From: Candidatus Woesearchaeota archaeon
GTDB lineage: Archaea; Nanobdellota; Nanobdellia; Woesearchaeales; WAPY01
NCBI GenBank assembly: GCA_015520525.1
Contig: WAPY01000046.1
Span: forward strand, 1 to 10,582
DNA: 10,582 nt
Direction: 5' to 3'
In this document: one piece after another, positions 1 through 6,556 of the stretch
Layout: every line of letters starts with the position of its first letter
Numbering within the stretch: the first letter of the stretch is position 1
Translations under genes and position numbers: made by a program
The notes under the pieces: generated by a model
The model's database searches: none
What the model was told of the DNA's origin: nothing
Seen by the model: the letters and a program-made list of their open reading frames with translations, nothing else

Positions 1-179
1 AAATAAAGGAGCTTATGGGCATTGACACTGTTTTAGAAATTCCCTTCAGCAAGGAGGTTGTTCGCTCTGTATCTTTAAGAACGCCATTGACGAAGGGCAG
101 ACTCTTTAATTATTTCATGAACCTTGCAGGTTTTATAACCGGCAAGGAAATTAAGAAAAAGAAATTCTTGTTTTTTTAA
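1..179 (+). CDS. C-terminal end of a probable MinD/ParA-family P-loop ATPase (5' truncated)
   Basis: An open frame enters from the left edge (first full codon at base 3) and ends at a TAA at 177-179, leaving 58 residues. The segment from about residue 5 (LMGIDTVLEIPFSKEVVRSV) followed by SLRTPLT and an aromatic/Leu-rich helix resembles the end of archaeal MinD-like ATPases. In those proteins, a strand ending in IP is followed by acidic or polar residues, V-R-x-S, a T/G-x-P element and a final helix. MinD/ParA proteins use ATP to position cell-division or surface structures at the membrane. The tail ends in a Lys-rich and then Phe-rich stretch (KKKKFLFF), which could act as a short membrane-binding element; that is inference. 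The Walker motifs would lie outside the window, so the family call rests on the C-terminal pattern alone. It converges on the BatA-like gene with 60 bases between the stop codons. Confidence 0.5.
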   Translation, partial: IKELMGIDTVLEIPFSKEVVRSVSLRTPLTKGRLFNYFMNLAGFITGKEIKKKKFLFF

Positions 180-200
180 TCCTTTTCAATCTTTTAACTT
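165..200 (+). terminator. Oligo-T transcription terminator of the MinD-like gene
   Basis: A run of seven T (171-177) overlaps the stop codon and is followed by repeated TTTT tracts near 183-186 and 192-195. No stable hairpin is seen. Archaeal RNA polymerase commonly terminates on such U-tracts. On the opposite strand the only comparable element in this gap is a five-T run (complement of 212-216), which may end the operon arriving from the right. Confidence 0.4.
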
Positions 201-239
201 TCTAATCTTCTAAAAATCAGCCAATGACTGCGTTCGTTC

Positions 240-1268
240 TTATATCGCTCCATACTTTGCGAACATCAGAAGTTCTATTATCATTAGAAAAGCGAGGAAC
301 AGCAGGATATAATAATCAGAGTCTAAGTTTATTCTCTGATTGCTCAAAAATATATTGCTGAAAGCGAGGTTCATACTCGTTTCATTCCTAACAATGAACA
401 GCTTCCCGCCAGTTTTATTTGATATAAACTCTAAGTTTGTAGCGTTCAACTCTTGAAGGTTGGCTAATGTTTTGTCAGTTTGATTTATGCTTATATTAGA
501 TGATTTCATGAACTCTTTCATCCTCTCCTGGAACTTTTCGTAAAGCTCCTTGGTCTTCTTGTTGTCGCCTATTCCTATGCTGTAAACCATTATCTTCTTT
601 GAGTTGAGGGCGTTTATTACAGAGCTTAAGTTTTCGTTCTCATTGTTCTGACCGTCAGTTATCAGAACTATAACCCTCTGCTTGTTGCTGTATTTGAGCA
701 TTGATGCGGATTTTAAAAGAGCATCTCCTAAAGAAGTTCCTCCGCCAATCTCAGTCTTGCTTATGTTCTCCAACGACCTTTTTACACTCCAATAATTAGA
801 GGTTGGATCCAAAACTCTCGTGGCATTATTGGAGAAGGTTACTATACCCACTCTCGTGCTCTCGGGAAGTTGATTGAGCCAGGATATTGATATTCTCTTC
901 GCCATCTCCAGTCTGTTTGGGTTGTAGTCTGGAGTAAGCATACTTGGAGAGGTGTCAATTGCAAGAACAAAATCTGTGTTTGAGACTGGTTTTGTTATGT
1001 TCATCTTTATAGAATTTGTTGCAACCAAAAACAACAAGGTTATAATCATCATCTCAAATATTAAAAGCCAGGGGCTCATTGAGAATCTATCCGCACCCTC
1101 AATTCTTTTCAAAGTCTCAAAGTTGCCGAACTTTATCACCCTCTGCTGTCTTATCTTCATCATAAAATAATAACTGACAACGACAAGAGCGTTTAACAGT
1201 ATGAGAAGAGCCAAGCTTCTGTAGGGAACATTTACAAATATCCTCAGCCCGAATAGATTTATATTCAT
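240..1268 (-). CDS. BatA-like membrane-anchored vWA domain protein
   Basis: This 342-aa protein has BatA/BatB-family architecture: transmembrane helices at about 18-37 and 66-84, a vWA domain at about 98-300, and a C-terminal helix at about 319-337. The metal-ion-dependent adhesion site is complete: DTSPS at 105-109, Thr178 in GGGTSLGD and Asp205 in ITDG. The loop between the first two helices is Lys/Arg-rich, so the positive-inside rule places the vWA domain outside the cell. All nine N-X-S/T sequons seen (Asn 90, 148, 168, 213, 258, 262, 275, 284, 295) lie in that outside segment. A charged insert at about 236-277 separates the GIGD strand from the last part of the fold. A GGGAG Shine-Dalgarno at 1276-1280 lies 7 bases before the ATG, inside the end of the DUF58 gene, with one base between stop and start. 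Family knowledge suggests metal-dependent protein binding as the partner of the MoxR ATPase; the ligand is unknown. Confidence 0.88.
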   Translation of the reverse strand: MNINLFGLRIFVNVPYRSLALLILLNALVVVSYYFMMKIRQQRVIKFGNFETLKRIEGADRFSMSPWLLIFEMMIITLLFLVATNSIKMNITKPVSNTDFVLAIDTSPSMLTPDYNPNRLEMAKRISISWLNQLPESTRVGIVTFSNNATRVLDPTSNYWSVKRSLENISKTEIGGGTSLGDALLKSASMLKYSNKQRVIVLITDGQNNENENLSSVINALNSKKIMVYSIGIGDNKKTKELYEKFQERMKEFMKSSNISINQTDKTLANLQELNATNLEFISNKTGGKLFIVRNETSMNLAFSNIFLSNQRINLDSDYYILLFLAFLMIIELLMFAKYGAI

Positions 1269-1269
1269 T

Positions 1270-2166
1270 TTAAAGCTCCCTTATTGTTTTGTTGAAGAAT
1301 TTTATAAACATATCCACAAAATCCTCGTTAGTGTGAATCTTGAAAAAGTAAGCCCCCGCATTTCTAAAAACCTTCTCGACAAACTCCTCCTGCCTTTTAG
1401 CCAGCATGTTGTATTTGTCTCTTATCTTATCAACATTAACCAAGCTTATTGTTCCCGTGTCAGGATCCTCCAAGTAGATATTCCCAACACCTTTTGGAAG
1501 CTCCGAATCGCGAGGGTCTCTTATCATTATTCCAAAGACAGCTTTGAATTTGTTGGCGAATTTCTCAAGGTCATTGAACATTTGAGGTGAGGTTTTCATA
1601 AAATCTGAGAGTATGAAAAGGACAGTGTCCGGACCGAAGGTTTCAAGAAGAATCTTTGATATTGAGCTCCAATTCTTTTTCCCGCCGTAGTTCTCCTTCT
1701 TCGTCATAAGCTTTATCATGGAGTAAAAATTGTCCATGCTGTTTGAAGGGTCAAGTATGAAGTTGACTTTATCGGAGAAGAATATGGCTCCTAACTTGTC
1801 CCCTGCATTTACAGCAGTGTATCCTAAAATACCCGCGACGACGCTTGCGTACTCATTCTTCGTCATGGGAGTTGTTCCAATAAGCATGGTGTTTGATGTG
1901 TCTATAACCAAAACAATGTCAAGCATTCTCTCCTCTTTGAACACTTTAACATACGGTTTTGTTGTTCTTGCAGTTGCATTCCAGTCGATACTGCTCGCAT
2001 CGTCAGAATCAGTGTACTCCCTCAACCTGTCGAATTCCATTCCCTTGCCTGTCACAATTCTGAAATAGACCATCTTCAACTTGAACAACTCTAAAAGTTT
2101 AGCTATGTTCTTGTTTATTATGCTTACCAATGTGTTGAAATCTAACAGATTGACTTGAAGCTGCAT
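1270..2166 (-). CDS. DUF58 family protein (vWA-like adaptor of MoxR)
   Basis: This 298-aa protein lacks a transmembrane segment and is probably cytoplasmic. The DUF58 signature is clear at about 43-80: GMEFDRLREY, then SIDWNATARTTKP, then KVFKEER. It is slightly degenerate, because the usual P-G-D-D step reads DSDD and the following Arg is Ser. A vWA-like fold follows at about 83-230, with DTSNT at 89-93, FFSDKV at 129-134 and LSDFM at 186-190. The first metal motif is D-x-S-x-T, and no Thr sits at the usual Gly-Gly-Thr position (GGKKN at 161-165), so metal binding may be altered. ATG at 2166 is preferred over an in-frame TTG at 2169: GAGGTG at 2172-2177 is 5 bases from the ATG but only 2 from the TTG. 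The ATG shares one base with the moxR stop codon (TGATG), which suggests translational coupling. DUF58 proteins are regular partners of MoxR ATPases; their precise activity is poorly known. Confidence 0.9.
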   Translation of the reverse strand: MQLQVNLLDFNTLVSIINKNIAKLLELFKLKMVYFRIVTGKGMEFDRLREYTDSDDASSIDWNATARTTKPYVKVFKEERMLDIVLVIDTSNTMLIGTTPMTKNEYASVVAGILGYTAVNAGDKLGAIFFSDKVNFILDPSNSMDNFYSMIKLMTKKENYGGKKNWSSISKILLETFGPDTVLFILSDFMKTSPQMFNDLEKFANKFKAVFGIMIRDPRDSELPKGVGNIYLEDPDTGTISLVNVDKIRDKYNMLAKRQEEFVEKVFRNAGAYFFKIHTNEDFVDMFIKFFNKTIREL

Positions 2167-3179
2167 CAAGGCACCTCTACAACATTAAGTATGTTGTCCA
2201 CAAGGTCTACTGTGTTTATGCCGGAGGCTTTGCCTTCATAATTTAGAATTAACCTGTGCCTCATTACATGATGAATAACCGCTCTTATGTCGTCGGGCAC
2301 TACAAAATCCCTACCCGACATTAAAGCGATAGCTCTTGCGCCCAATGACAACCAGATAGTCGCCCTTGGAGAACCACCGTATTTAACATACTTCATACCC
2401 TGATACTTGTTTCCACGGCCACGACTTGTATTTATTATGTCTACAATATACTTTTTTACGGGCTGTGAAATAAAGACTTTTCTGACAGAATTTTGGAATT
2501 CAATTATATCATTTGGAGTAAGCACGGGCTTTATGACATCTAAAGAATTGTACTTTGTCATTGTGTTCTGGTCGATAATTCTTATCTCCTCATCAGGTTT
2601 AGGATAATCAAGCACAAGCTTTAAGAAAAACCTGTCGACGATAGCTTCAGGCAGGGGGTAAGTTCCGTACTGTTCAACTGGGTTCTGGGTCGCCAGAACT
2701 AAGAAAGGTCTGGGGAATTTGAACTCCTTCCCGCTTATATTTACTTTTCTCTCCTGCATAACCTCCATCATCGCAGCTTGAGTTTTTGGAGGCGCTCTGT
2801 TTATCTCGTCTGCAAGTATAAAATTTGCGAAGACGGGGCCTTTGACAATGTAGAACTCCCCCGTTTTTGGGTTGTAGGCGTTTACACCTACAATATCTGC
2901 AGGGAGCATATCGGGAACGAATTGAATCCTCTTGTGGACTGTTCCTTCAACTGTTCTTGCAAGTGTTTCAACGAGAAGAGACTTTGCTAGGCCTGGAACT
3001 CCCTCTAAAAGAGCGTGCCCATCGCATATTAAAGCAACTATGACCATGTTTACAATTTCCTTCTGCCCTATGAAAACTTTTGAGATTTCCTTCCTTAAAT
3101 TGCTGAGCTTTTCAGCGTAGGATTTTAATTGTTCATCTGTTAAGCTTGTGTCCTTATTTACTTCATACTTGTCCTCCAT
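2166..3179 (-). CDS. MoxR-family AAA+ ATPase
   Basis: This 337-aa protein carries the full set of MoxR motifs: Walker A GVPGLAKS at 60-67, Walker B ILADEINRAP at 121-130 (Asp124, Glu125), sensor 1 ATQNP at 163-167, arginine finger in VDRF (Arg183), and sensor 2 GGSPRA at 268-273 (Arg272). The AAA+ core is at about 30-195 and the helical lid with its C-terminal extension at about 215-337. Length and motif order match the family norm. MoxR ATPases form hexameric rings that use ATP to remodel or mature protein complexes together with vWA-type partners, which are the next two genes downstream. A GGGGTG ribosome-binding site at 3185-3190 lies 5 bases before the ATG. It is the first gene of the operon and diverges from the small membrane gene at 3331. 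The ATPase is cytoplasmic; its client is not known. Confidence 0.95.
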   Translation of the reverse strand: MEDKYEVNKDTSLTDEQLKSYAEKLSNLRKEISKVFIGQKEIVNMVIVALICDGHALLEGVPGLAKSLLVETLARTVEGTVHKRIQFVPDMLPADIVGVNAYNPKTGEFYIVKGPVFANFILADEINRAPPKTQAAMMEVMQERKVNISGKEFKFPRPFLVLATQNPVEQYGTYPLPEAIVDRFFLKLVLDYPKPDEEIRIIDQNTMTKYNSLDVIKPVLTPNDIIEFQNSVRKVFISQPVKKYIVDIINTSRGRGNKYQGMKYVKYGGSPRATIWLSLGARAIALMSGRDFVVPDDIRAVIHHVMRHRLILNYEGKASGINTVDLVDNILNVVEVP

Positions 3180-3184
3180 TAGCG

Positions 3185-3290
3185 CACCCCTTGATTTATA
3201 TCAAAATGTTTCTTCTTACTTTTAATTTTTGTGTTTTACTATTGAGTTAAAACTGATTTTGTCGACGATTTATTTACTTTTAAGTGGTTT
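3185..3290 (-). promoter_or_regulatory. Leader and probable promoter region of the moxR-DUF58-batA-like operon
   Basis: Three minus-strand TATA-like stretches are visible: TATAAA (complement of 3195-3200), ATTAAAA (near 3220-3227) and CTTAAAAG (near 3273-3280). The first is too close to the ATG, because a start 24-27 bases downstream would fall inside the coding region, so one of the farther ones is more likely. The GGGGTG ribosome-binding site implies a real leader. The exact element cannot be chosen from sequence alone. Confidence 0.3.
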
Positions 3291-3304
3291 TTAATTTAAG
3301 AAAG

Positions 3305-3330
3305 TTTTTTATATTTGGTAATACGCTTTT
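3305..3330 (+). promoter_or_regulatory. TATA-box promoter of the 151-aa membrane protein, probably leaderless
   Basis: A TTTTTTATATTT element (3305-3316) preceded by a purine-rich GAAAG (BRE-like) lies only about 20 bases before the ATG at 3331. A start 24-27 bases past the TATA centre falls at roughly 3334-3338, at or within a few bases of ATG codons at 3331 and 3337. No Shine-Dalgarno precedes either ATG. Together this suggests a leaderless transcript, common in archaea. Confidence 0.5.
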
Positions 3331-3786
3331 ATGATTATGGGCAGAGGTTTCATACTTACAATATCCATAACTGCAATAGTGATTGCTGTTGTTGATTTAT
3401 ACTACACTCTGAAAGTTAAGAAGAGCATAATGCACACCCTTGAAAAGATAGAGCTCGAGCAAAAAAGAAGTTTATTCAATTCAATAGGAATGGATAAATC
3501 TGTTTCTGAGTCCAACCCTCAGTCGGTAGTTGCTCTTGCAAAAGCAGTTAAGCAAGCTCTGCTGGAAAGGCTTAAACTTTCAAGCTCCTTAACTTATCCT
3601 CAACTTCTTGAAGAGTTGGATAAAAGAGGATTCCCATCAGATGTTAGGGAGGAATTATCTGAATTGTTCAATTCAGTTATGAGGCTGGAATATTCAAACA
3701 ATAAAGATGTTGACACTGAAAAGATGAACAAACTTGCATCTGATATAATTAAAAAATTGGGACTAAACCTAAACGCCAAAGCATAA
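3331..3786 (+). CDS. Small membrane-anchored protein with DUF4129/BatD-tail-like C-terminus
   Basis: This 151-aa protein has one N-terminal transmembrane helix (about 6-25). A Lys/Arg-rich helical segment (about 28-47) follows, predicted cytoplasmic by the positive-inside rule, and then a helical domain at about 62-145. The part around 87-122 (SLTYPQLLEELDKRGFP, then LFNSVMRLEYS) has the pattern T-x-x-x-L-L-x-x-L, then a helix with L-x-x-L, ending in E-Y-S. That resembles the C-terminal cytoplasmic tail of BatD and the DUF4129 domain, both often encoded next to MoxR and vWA genes. The match is by eye and weak, but the position, divergent from moxR, supports it. The ATG at 3337 (third codon) is an alternative start and fits the predicted transcription start slightly better. 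The last 38 bases overlap the end of the opposite-strand 96-aa gene. Confidence 0.65.
   Translation: MIMGRGFILTISITAIVIAVVDLYYTLKVKKSIMHTLEKIELEQKRSLFNSIGMDKSVSESNPQSVVALAKAVKQALLERLKLSSSLTYPQLLEELDKRGFPSDVREELSELFNSVMRLEYSNNKDVDTEKMNKLASDIIKKLGLNLNAKA
3749..3758 (-). terminator. Oligo-T terminator at the end of the surface-protein cluster
   Basis: Six consecutive T on the minus strand (complement of 3751-3756) overlap the TAA stop (3749-3751) of the 96-aa gene. It is an archaeal-type U-tract without a hairpin and lies inside the convergent plus-strand gene. Confidence 0.35.
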
Positions 3787-4039
3787 AATAAACAATCAGA
3801 GCAAGTTCAACACCTAACACGACCTTGTCCTTAGTGCTCCACTTTATCTTGTTCTCATTCTCATTTCCTACATTCCACCACTGAGCCCACTTGTTATCCT
3901 CATCAACGCTCTTGCTCTCAGCCTTCGCTGGTTCTTCATTCTGCTTTTGACTGTTCAACCCTGTGTTGAAGCCAAAGTTGTTGCTGTTGAACAATTCAAC
4001 AGCATCCTCCTTCAAATTTTTTCTTCTGTTTAAAAACAT
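3749..4039 (-). CDS. Small tail-anchored membrane protein of unknown function
   Basis: This 96-aa protein is not recognised. Residues 1-70 are polar, rich in Asn, Lys and Glu, and look disordered, with a Trp cluster at 51-55 (WAQWW). A single hydrophobic helix at about 73-92 is followed by only four residues, so it is a tail-anchored layout with the polar part probably in the cytoplasm. A strong ribosome-binding site, AGGAGGTG at 4045-4052, sits 5 bases before the ATG and is the best evidence that the gene is real. It follows the 819-aa surface-protein gene by 41 bases on the same strand and is the last gene of that cluster. A run of six T on its strand (complement of 3751-3756) coincides with its stop codon, and its 3' end overlaps the convergent gene by 38 bases. 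It might couple the surface complex to the cytoplasm, but that is only inferred from position. Confidence 0.7.
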   Translation of the reverse strand: MFLNRRKNLKEDAVELFNSNNFGFNTGLNSQKQNEEPAKAESKSVDEDNKWAQWWNVGNENENKIKWSTKDKVVLGVELALIVYFMLWRLGLVPIF

Positions 4040-4080
4040 TCGGACACCTCCTGTAAATATGACAACTTAATTTATTATCT

Positions 4081-6540
4081 TTATTCTCTTTGAGAGTTGA
4101 ACTCTTCTTTGATTCTCCTCTTCTTCTTTCTTATTGCGCTCATCTGCTTGTACTTGTCAACTAAAGTCATAATTGATAAAATTGTGAATACAATTAAAAG
4201 GATAGGCATCACTATCGGCTTCGAGAACCTTTGAGCCCGCACCTCAATGATTATAGGAGCAAAGGCTATTGCCTTCTGATTTGATTTTAAGATTAATATT
4301 GCGTCGCAACTGTTGTAAGCCTTCTTTACCTTAACTTTATAATTTAAAGTCTTTTGTTCTCCCATACTTAAATTGTATGAACCTCTTACGCTATCTATAC
4401 AATCATCAGCATAGTCAAAGTGCAGAGTGATGTTTGTTAAATTATAATCTCCAATATTCTTCACAAGAACTGGGAAATCATAATTTCTGTTCTCTATGAA
4501 TGTGACCTTTGGAGCAGATTCAATTATCTTCATCTTTGCCTGCTTGCCCCTTGGAATAACGATAACTTTCAAAACATCAGTGTCTATTGTCATATTTGAG
4601 ACTCTCGCGTTCACAGGGATTAGATAGGTTCCTGGAATCTCATTATCATAAACGCTTAAGTATAAAGTTCCATTCAATGTCTCATACCTTTTGAGCTTTG
4701 GAATCTTTACTGTTGGACTTTTCCAACCTGCTCTGCTTATGTTAGCCTTTACATACAAATCAACAATTGTTTCTCCCAAGTTGGTTATGTTGAACTTCAC
4801 ATAGCCACTTTGTCCCTGCTCCAACTTTATAGTATGATTCAACAACCTTAATCTTACCCTTGGAGGTCTTGGCTGAGGAGGAACATTCATCATATTGCTG
4901 ATTACCTTCTGTTGTATGTGGCCCGTGGTTGGAGGTGTTGGCGGAGGAGTCTTTGGCTGTGCAACCACCTCCTCGCCCAAAGGAACAAACACTGAGAAAT
5001 TGCTTATGTTGATTGAATAGATCATCTTATGAATTTTGTCAGTGTAGCTCGGCACAGCATACCAAGTTCCGTTGGTTCTATTAGCATTGTAATCATATTT
5101 GTAAAGGTCGAGCGTTGATTCTAAAGCATTGTTTGGCAGGGGTTTCTCGTAGTGGAAAGTGACTATAGCCCAAGATTTATCGCTTGAATTCTTTACGGTC
5201 AGCCACTGTGATATATTTACCAACCCGTCAGGTTCTTTAGGGGGATTTCTAACAGTCTTTACAAAAACATCGTGAGCATTCAATGAGAAATTAGCAGATG
5301 GGGAATGAATCTTGTTGAGGTTTATCGTGGTGTTTATCGTATAAATTTCCACATCAGAATTATTTACTGAGATATCATTTATGGAAACCCCCCTGCTGTT
5401 TTCTACGATAACTCCTTTTAAATTTGCTTTATCATAGGTGCCTTTCACATTAATTCCTGAACTGTTATATATGCAGAGGCCGTAATGGAACTGCTCTGTT
5501 CTTAAATCTTCTATTGTTATGTTGCTTGCGTCTTTTATTATTACCGCGCAACTGTTGTTCTTCATACTTCCATTTAGGCTTCCATCTCCATCAATGGTCT
5601 TGTTTGCGAAGTTGAGGGTTATCTTGCTTATGTTCTGTATAACGATACAGCTTTGATTCTTGTTCCATGCGCTTGCATTCAGCATGTAATAACCTGATTT
5701 GTTTAAAGCACCGCAGGGGTTGAAAGTTATTACCTTAAGGGATAATAAACCATTAATGTAGACTTTCTCGCCCCCTTGGAATGTGTAGTTGAAAGTTGCT
5801 CTGTCCTTTGGGTGAATAACCTCTGTGCCTATAGTTGAGTTTGTTTTGTTTATTAAGTCTACAATTATCCTACCATAGTTTTCATTGAATGGTATGTCCC
5901 TTCCTGAAGAATCAAGTATCCTTTTAATGTCAAAGGATACTGTTTTTGATACATCATTAACATCAACATCTAATTTGTAAGAACCATTTAATATTGTATT
6001 TGTTCTCTCACACGAAACAATATTGCTCAACTTCCTGATGGTTTGAGTTGTATTTGAGGAGTTTCCGGTTGTGCTGTTTGAGCTTGCATTAACATACTTG
6101 AACAATGATGAACTGTTTAGAATTAAGACTGAAAGAACACCTGGATAAAGAGCCTCATAACTCGCTAAATCAACATCGGTTAGAGAGCAGTTTGATGATG
6201 CGTTAATATTGCTTACTTCAGAAGGAAGCACAGATAATGGGAGAACCTCACTGCAATTCTGATTTGTGTAAGCAAGTTCTATGAATTTGTTGCTTTGACT
6301 TTCATTATTTACCTTGCCGCACAATTTAACGAAGGCGTTGGGATTAGCCAATGAATTGTCCTTGAATGAGAAGCTTGTGAAGTTTGTTGAATCGTCAAAA
6401 TCATAATTCAAAACCGGCAGGAAAGTTCCATTGTGTGAGGTTACATTAATGTTTAAAGCATAAGCTTCATTTGTGTAGAATGAAGATAAAAATATTGATA
6501 AAATAATCAAAAGTCCTGCTTGCTTATTTGTTAATTTCAT
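4081..6540 (-). CDS. Sequon-rich surface protein with beta-helix, PGF-pre-PGF-like and Ig-like domains and C-terminal membrane anchor
   Basis: This 819-aa protein starts with a signal peptide (about 1-28, likely cleavage after AYA). Next come a Ser/Asn/Thr-rich region (30-200), a beta-helix-like stretch at about 262-425 with N-I-T/N-x-S turns, and a segment at 440-522 resembling the archaeal PGF-pre-PGF domain (WLTV, LDLYKYDY, TWYAV, NISNFSVFVPLGE). A Pro-rich hinge (529-560), two Ig-like beta-sandwiches (about 562-663 and 668-768), a transmembrane helix (about 774-794) and a Lys/Arg-rich cytoplasmic tail complete it. About 42 N-X-S/T sequons, all outside the membrane, suggest heavy N-glycosylation. 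It has ten cysteines, several spaced 22 apart (74, 96, 118; 276, 298), near one beta-helix turn. It follows the CARDB gene by 16 bases; only a weak GAAAG precedes its ATG, so coupling is likely. The layout recalls BatD, but no homology to BatD is claimed. Function is unknown; adhesion, S-layer-like coat or MoxR-system partner are possible. Confidence 0.85.
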   Translation of the reverse strand: MKLTNKQAGLLIILSIFLSSFYTNEAYALNINVTSHNGTFLPVLNYDFDDSTNFTSFSFKDNSLANPNAFVKLCGKVNNESQSNKFIELAYTNQNCSEVLPLSVLPSEVSNINASSNCSLTDVDLASYEALYPGVLSVLILNSSSLFKYVNASSNSTTGNSSNTTQTIRKLSNIVSCERTNTILNGSYKLDVDVNDVSKTVSFDIKRILDSSGRDIPFNENYGRIIVDLINKTNSTIGTEVIHPKDRATFNYTFQGGEKVYINGLLSLKVITFNPCGALNKSGYYMLNASAWNKNQSCIVIQNISKITLNFANKTIDGDGSLNGSMKNNSCAVIIKDASNITIEDLRTEQFHYGLCIYNSSGINVKGTYDKANLKGVIVENSRGVSINDISVNNSDVEIYTINTTINLNKIHSPSANFSLNAHDVFVKTVRNPPKEPDGLVNISQWLTVKNSSDKSWAIVTFHYEKPLPNNALESTLDLYKYDYNANRTNGTWYAVPSYTDKIHKMIYSINISNFSVFVPLGEEVVAQPKTPPPTPPTTGHIQQKVISNMMNVPPQPRPPRVRLRLLNHTIKLEQGQSGYVKFNITNLGETIVDLYVKANISRAGWKSPTVKIPKLKRYETLNGTLYLSVYDNEIPGTYLIPVNARVSNMTIDTDVLKVIVIPRGKQAKMKIIESAPKVTFIENRNYDFPVLVKNIGDYNLTNITLHFDYADDCIDSVRGSYNLSMGEQKTLNYKVKVKKAYNSCDAILILKSNQKAIAFAPIIIEVRAQRFSKPIVMPILLIVFTILSIMTLVDKYKQMSAIRKKKRRIKEEFNSQRE

Positions 6541-6556
6541 CTTTCTTTCTTATTCA

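Noticed and set aside
952..1170. Plus-strand open frame of 72 codons inside the BatA-like gene
   Set aside because: It lies antisense to well-supported domains and has no ribosome-binding site or recognisable protein features; it is a shadow frame, as are the other plus-strand frames within 1333-3120 and 6966-9726.
2167..2169. TTG as start codon of the DUF58 gene
   Set aside because: The GAGGTG ribosome-binding site is only 2 bases from the TTG but 5 from the adjacent ATG, so ATG at 2164-2166 is more likely.
3195..3200. TATAAA on the minus strand as the moxR TATA box
   Set aside because: Normal archaeal spacing would start the RNA inside the moxR coding region and leave out its ribosome-binding site.
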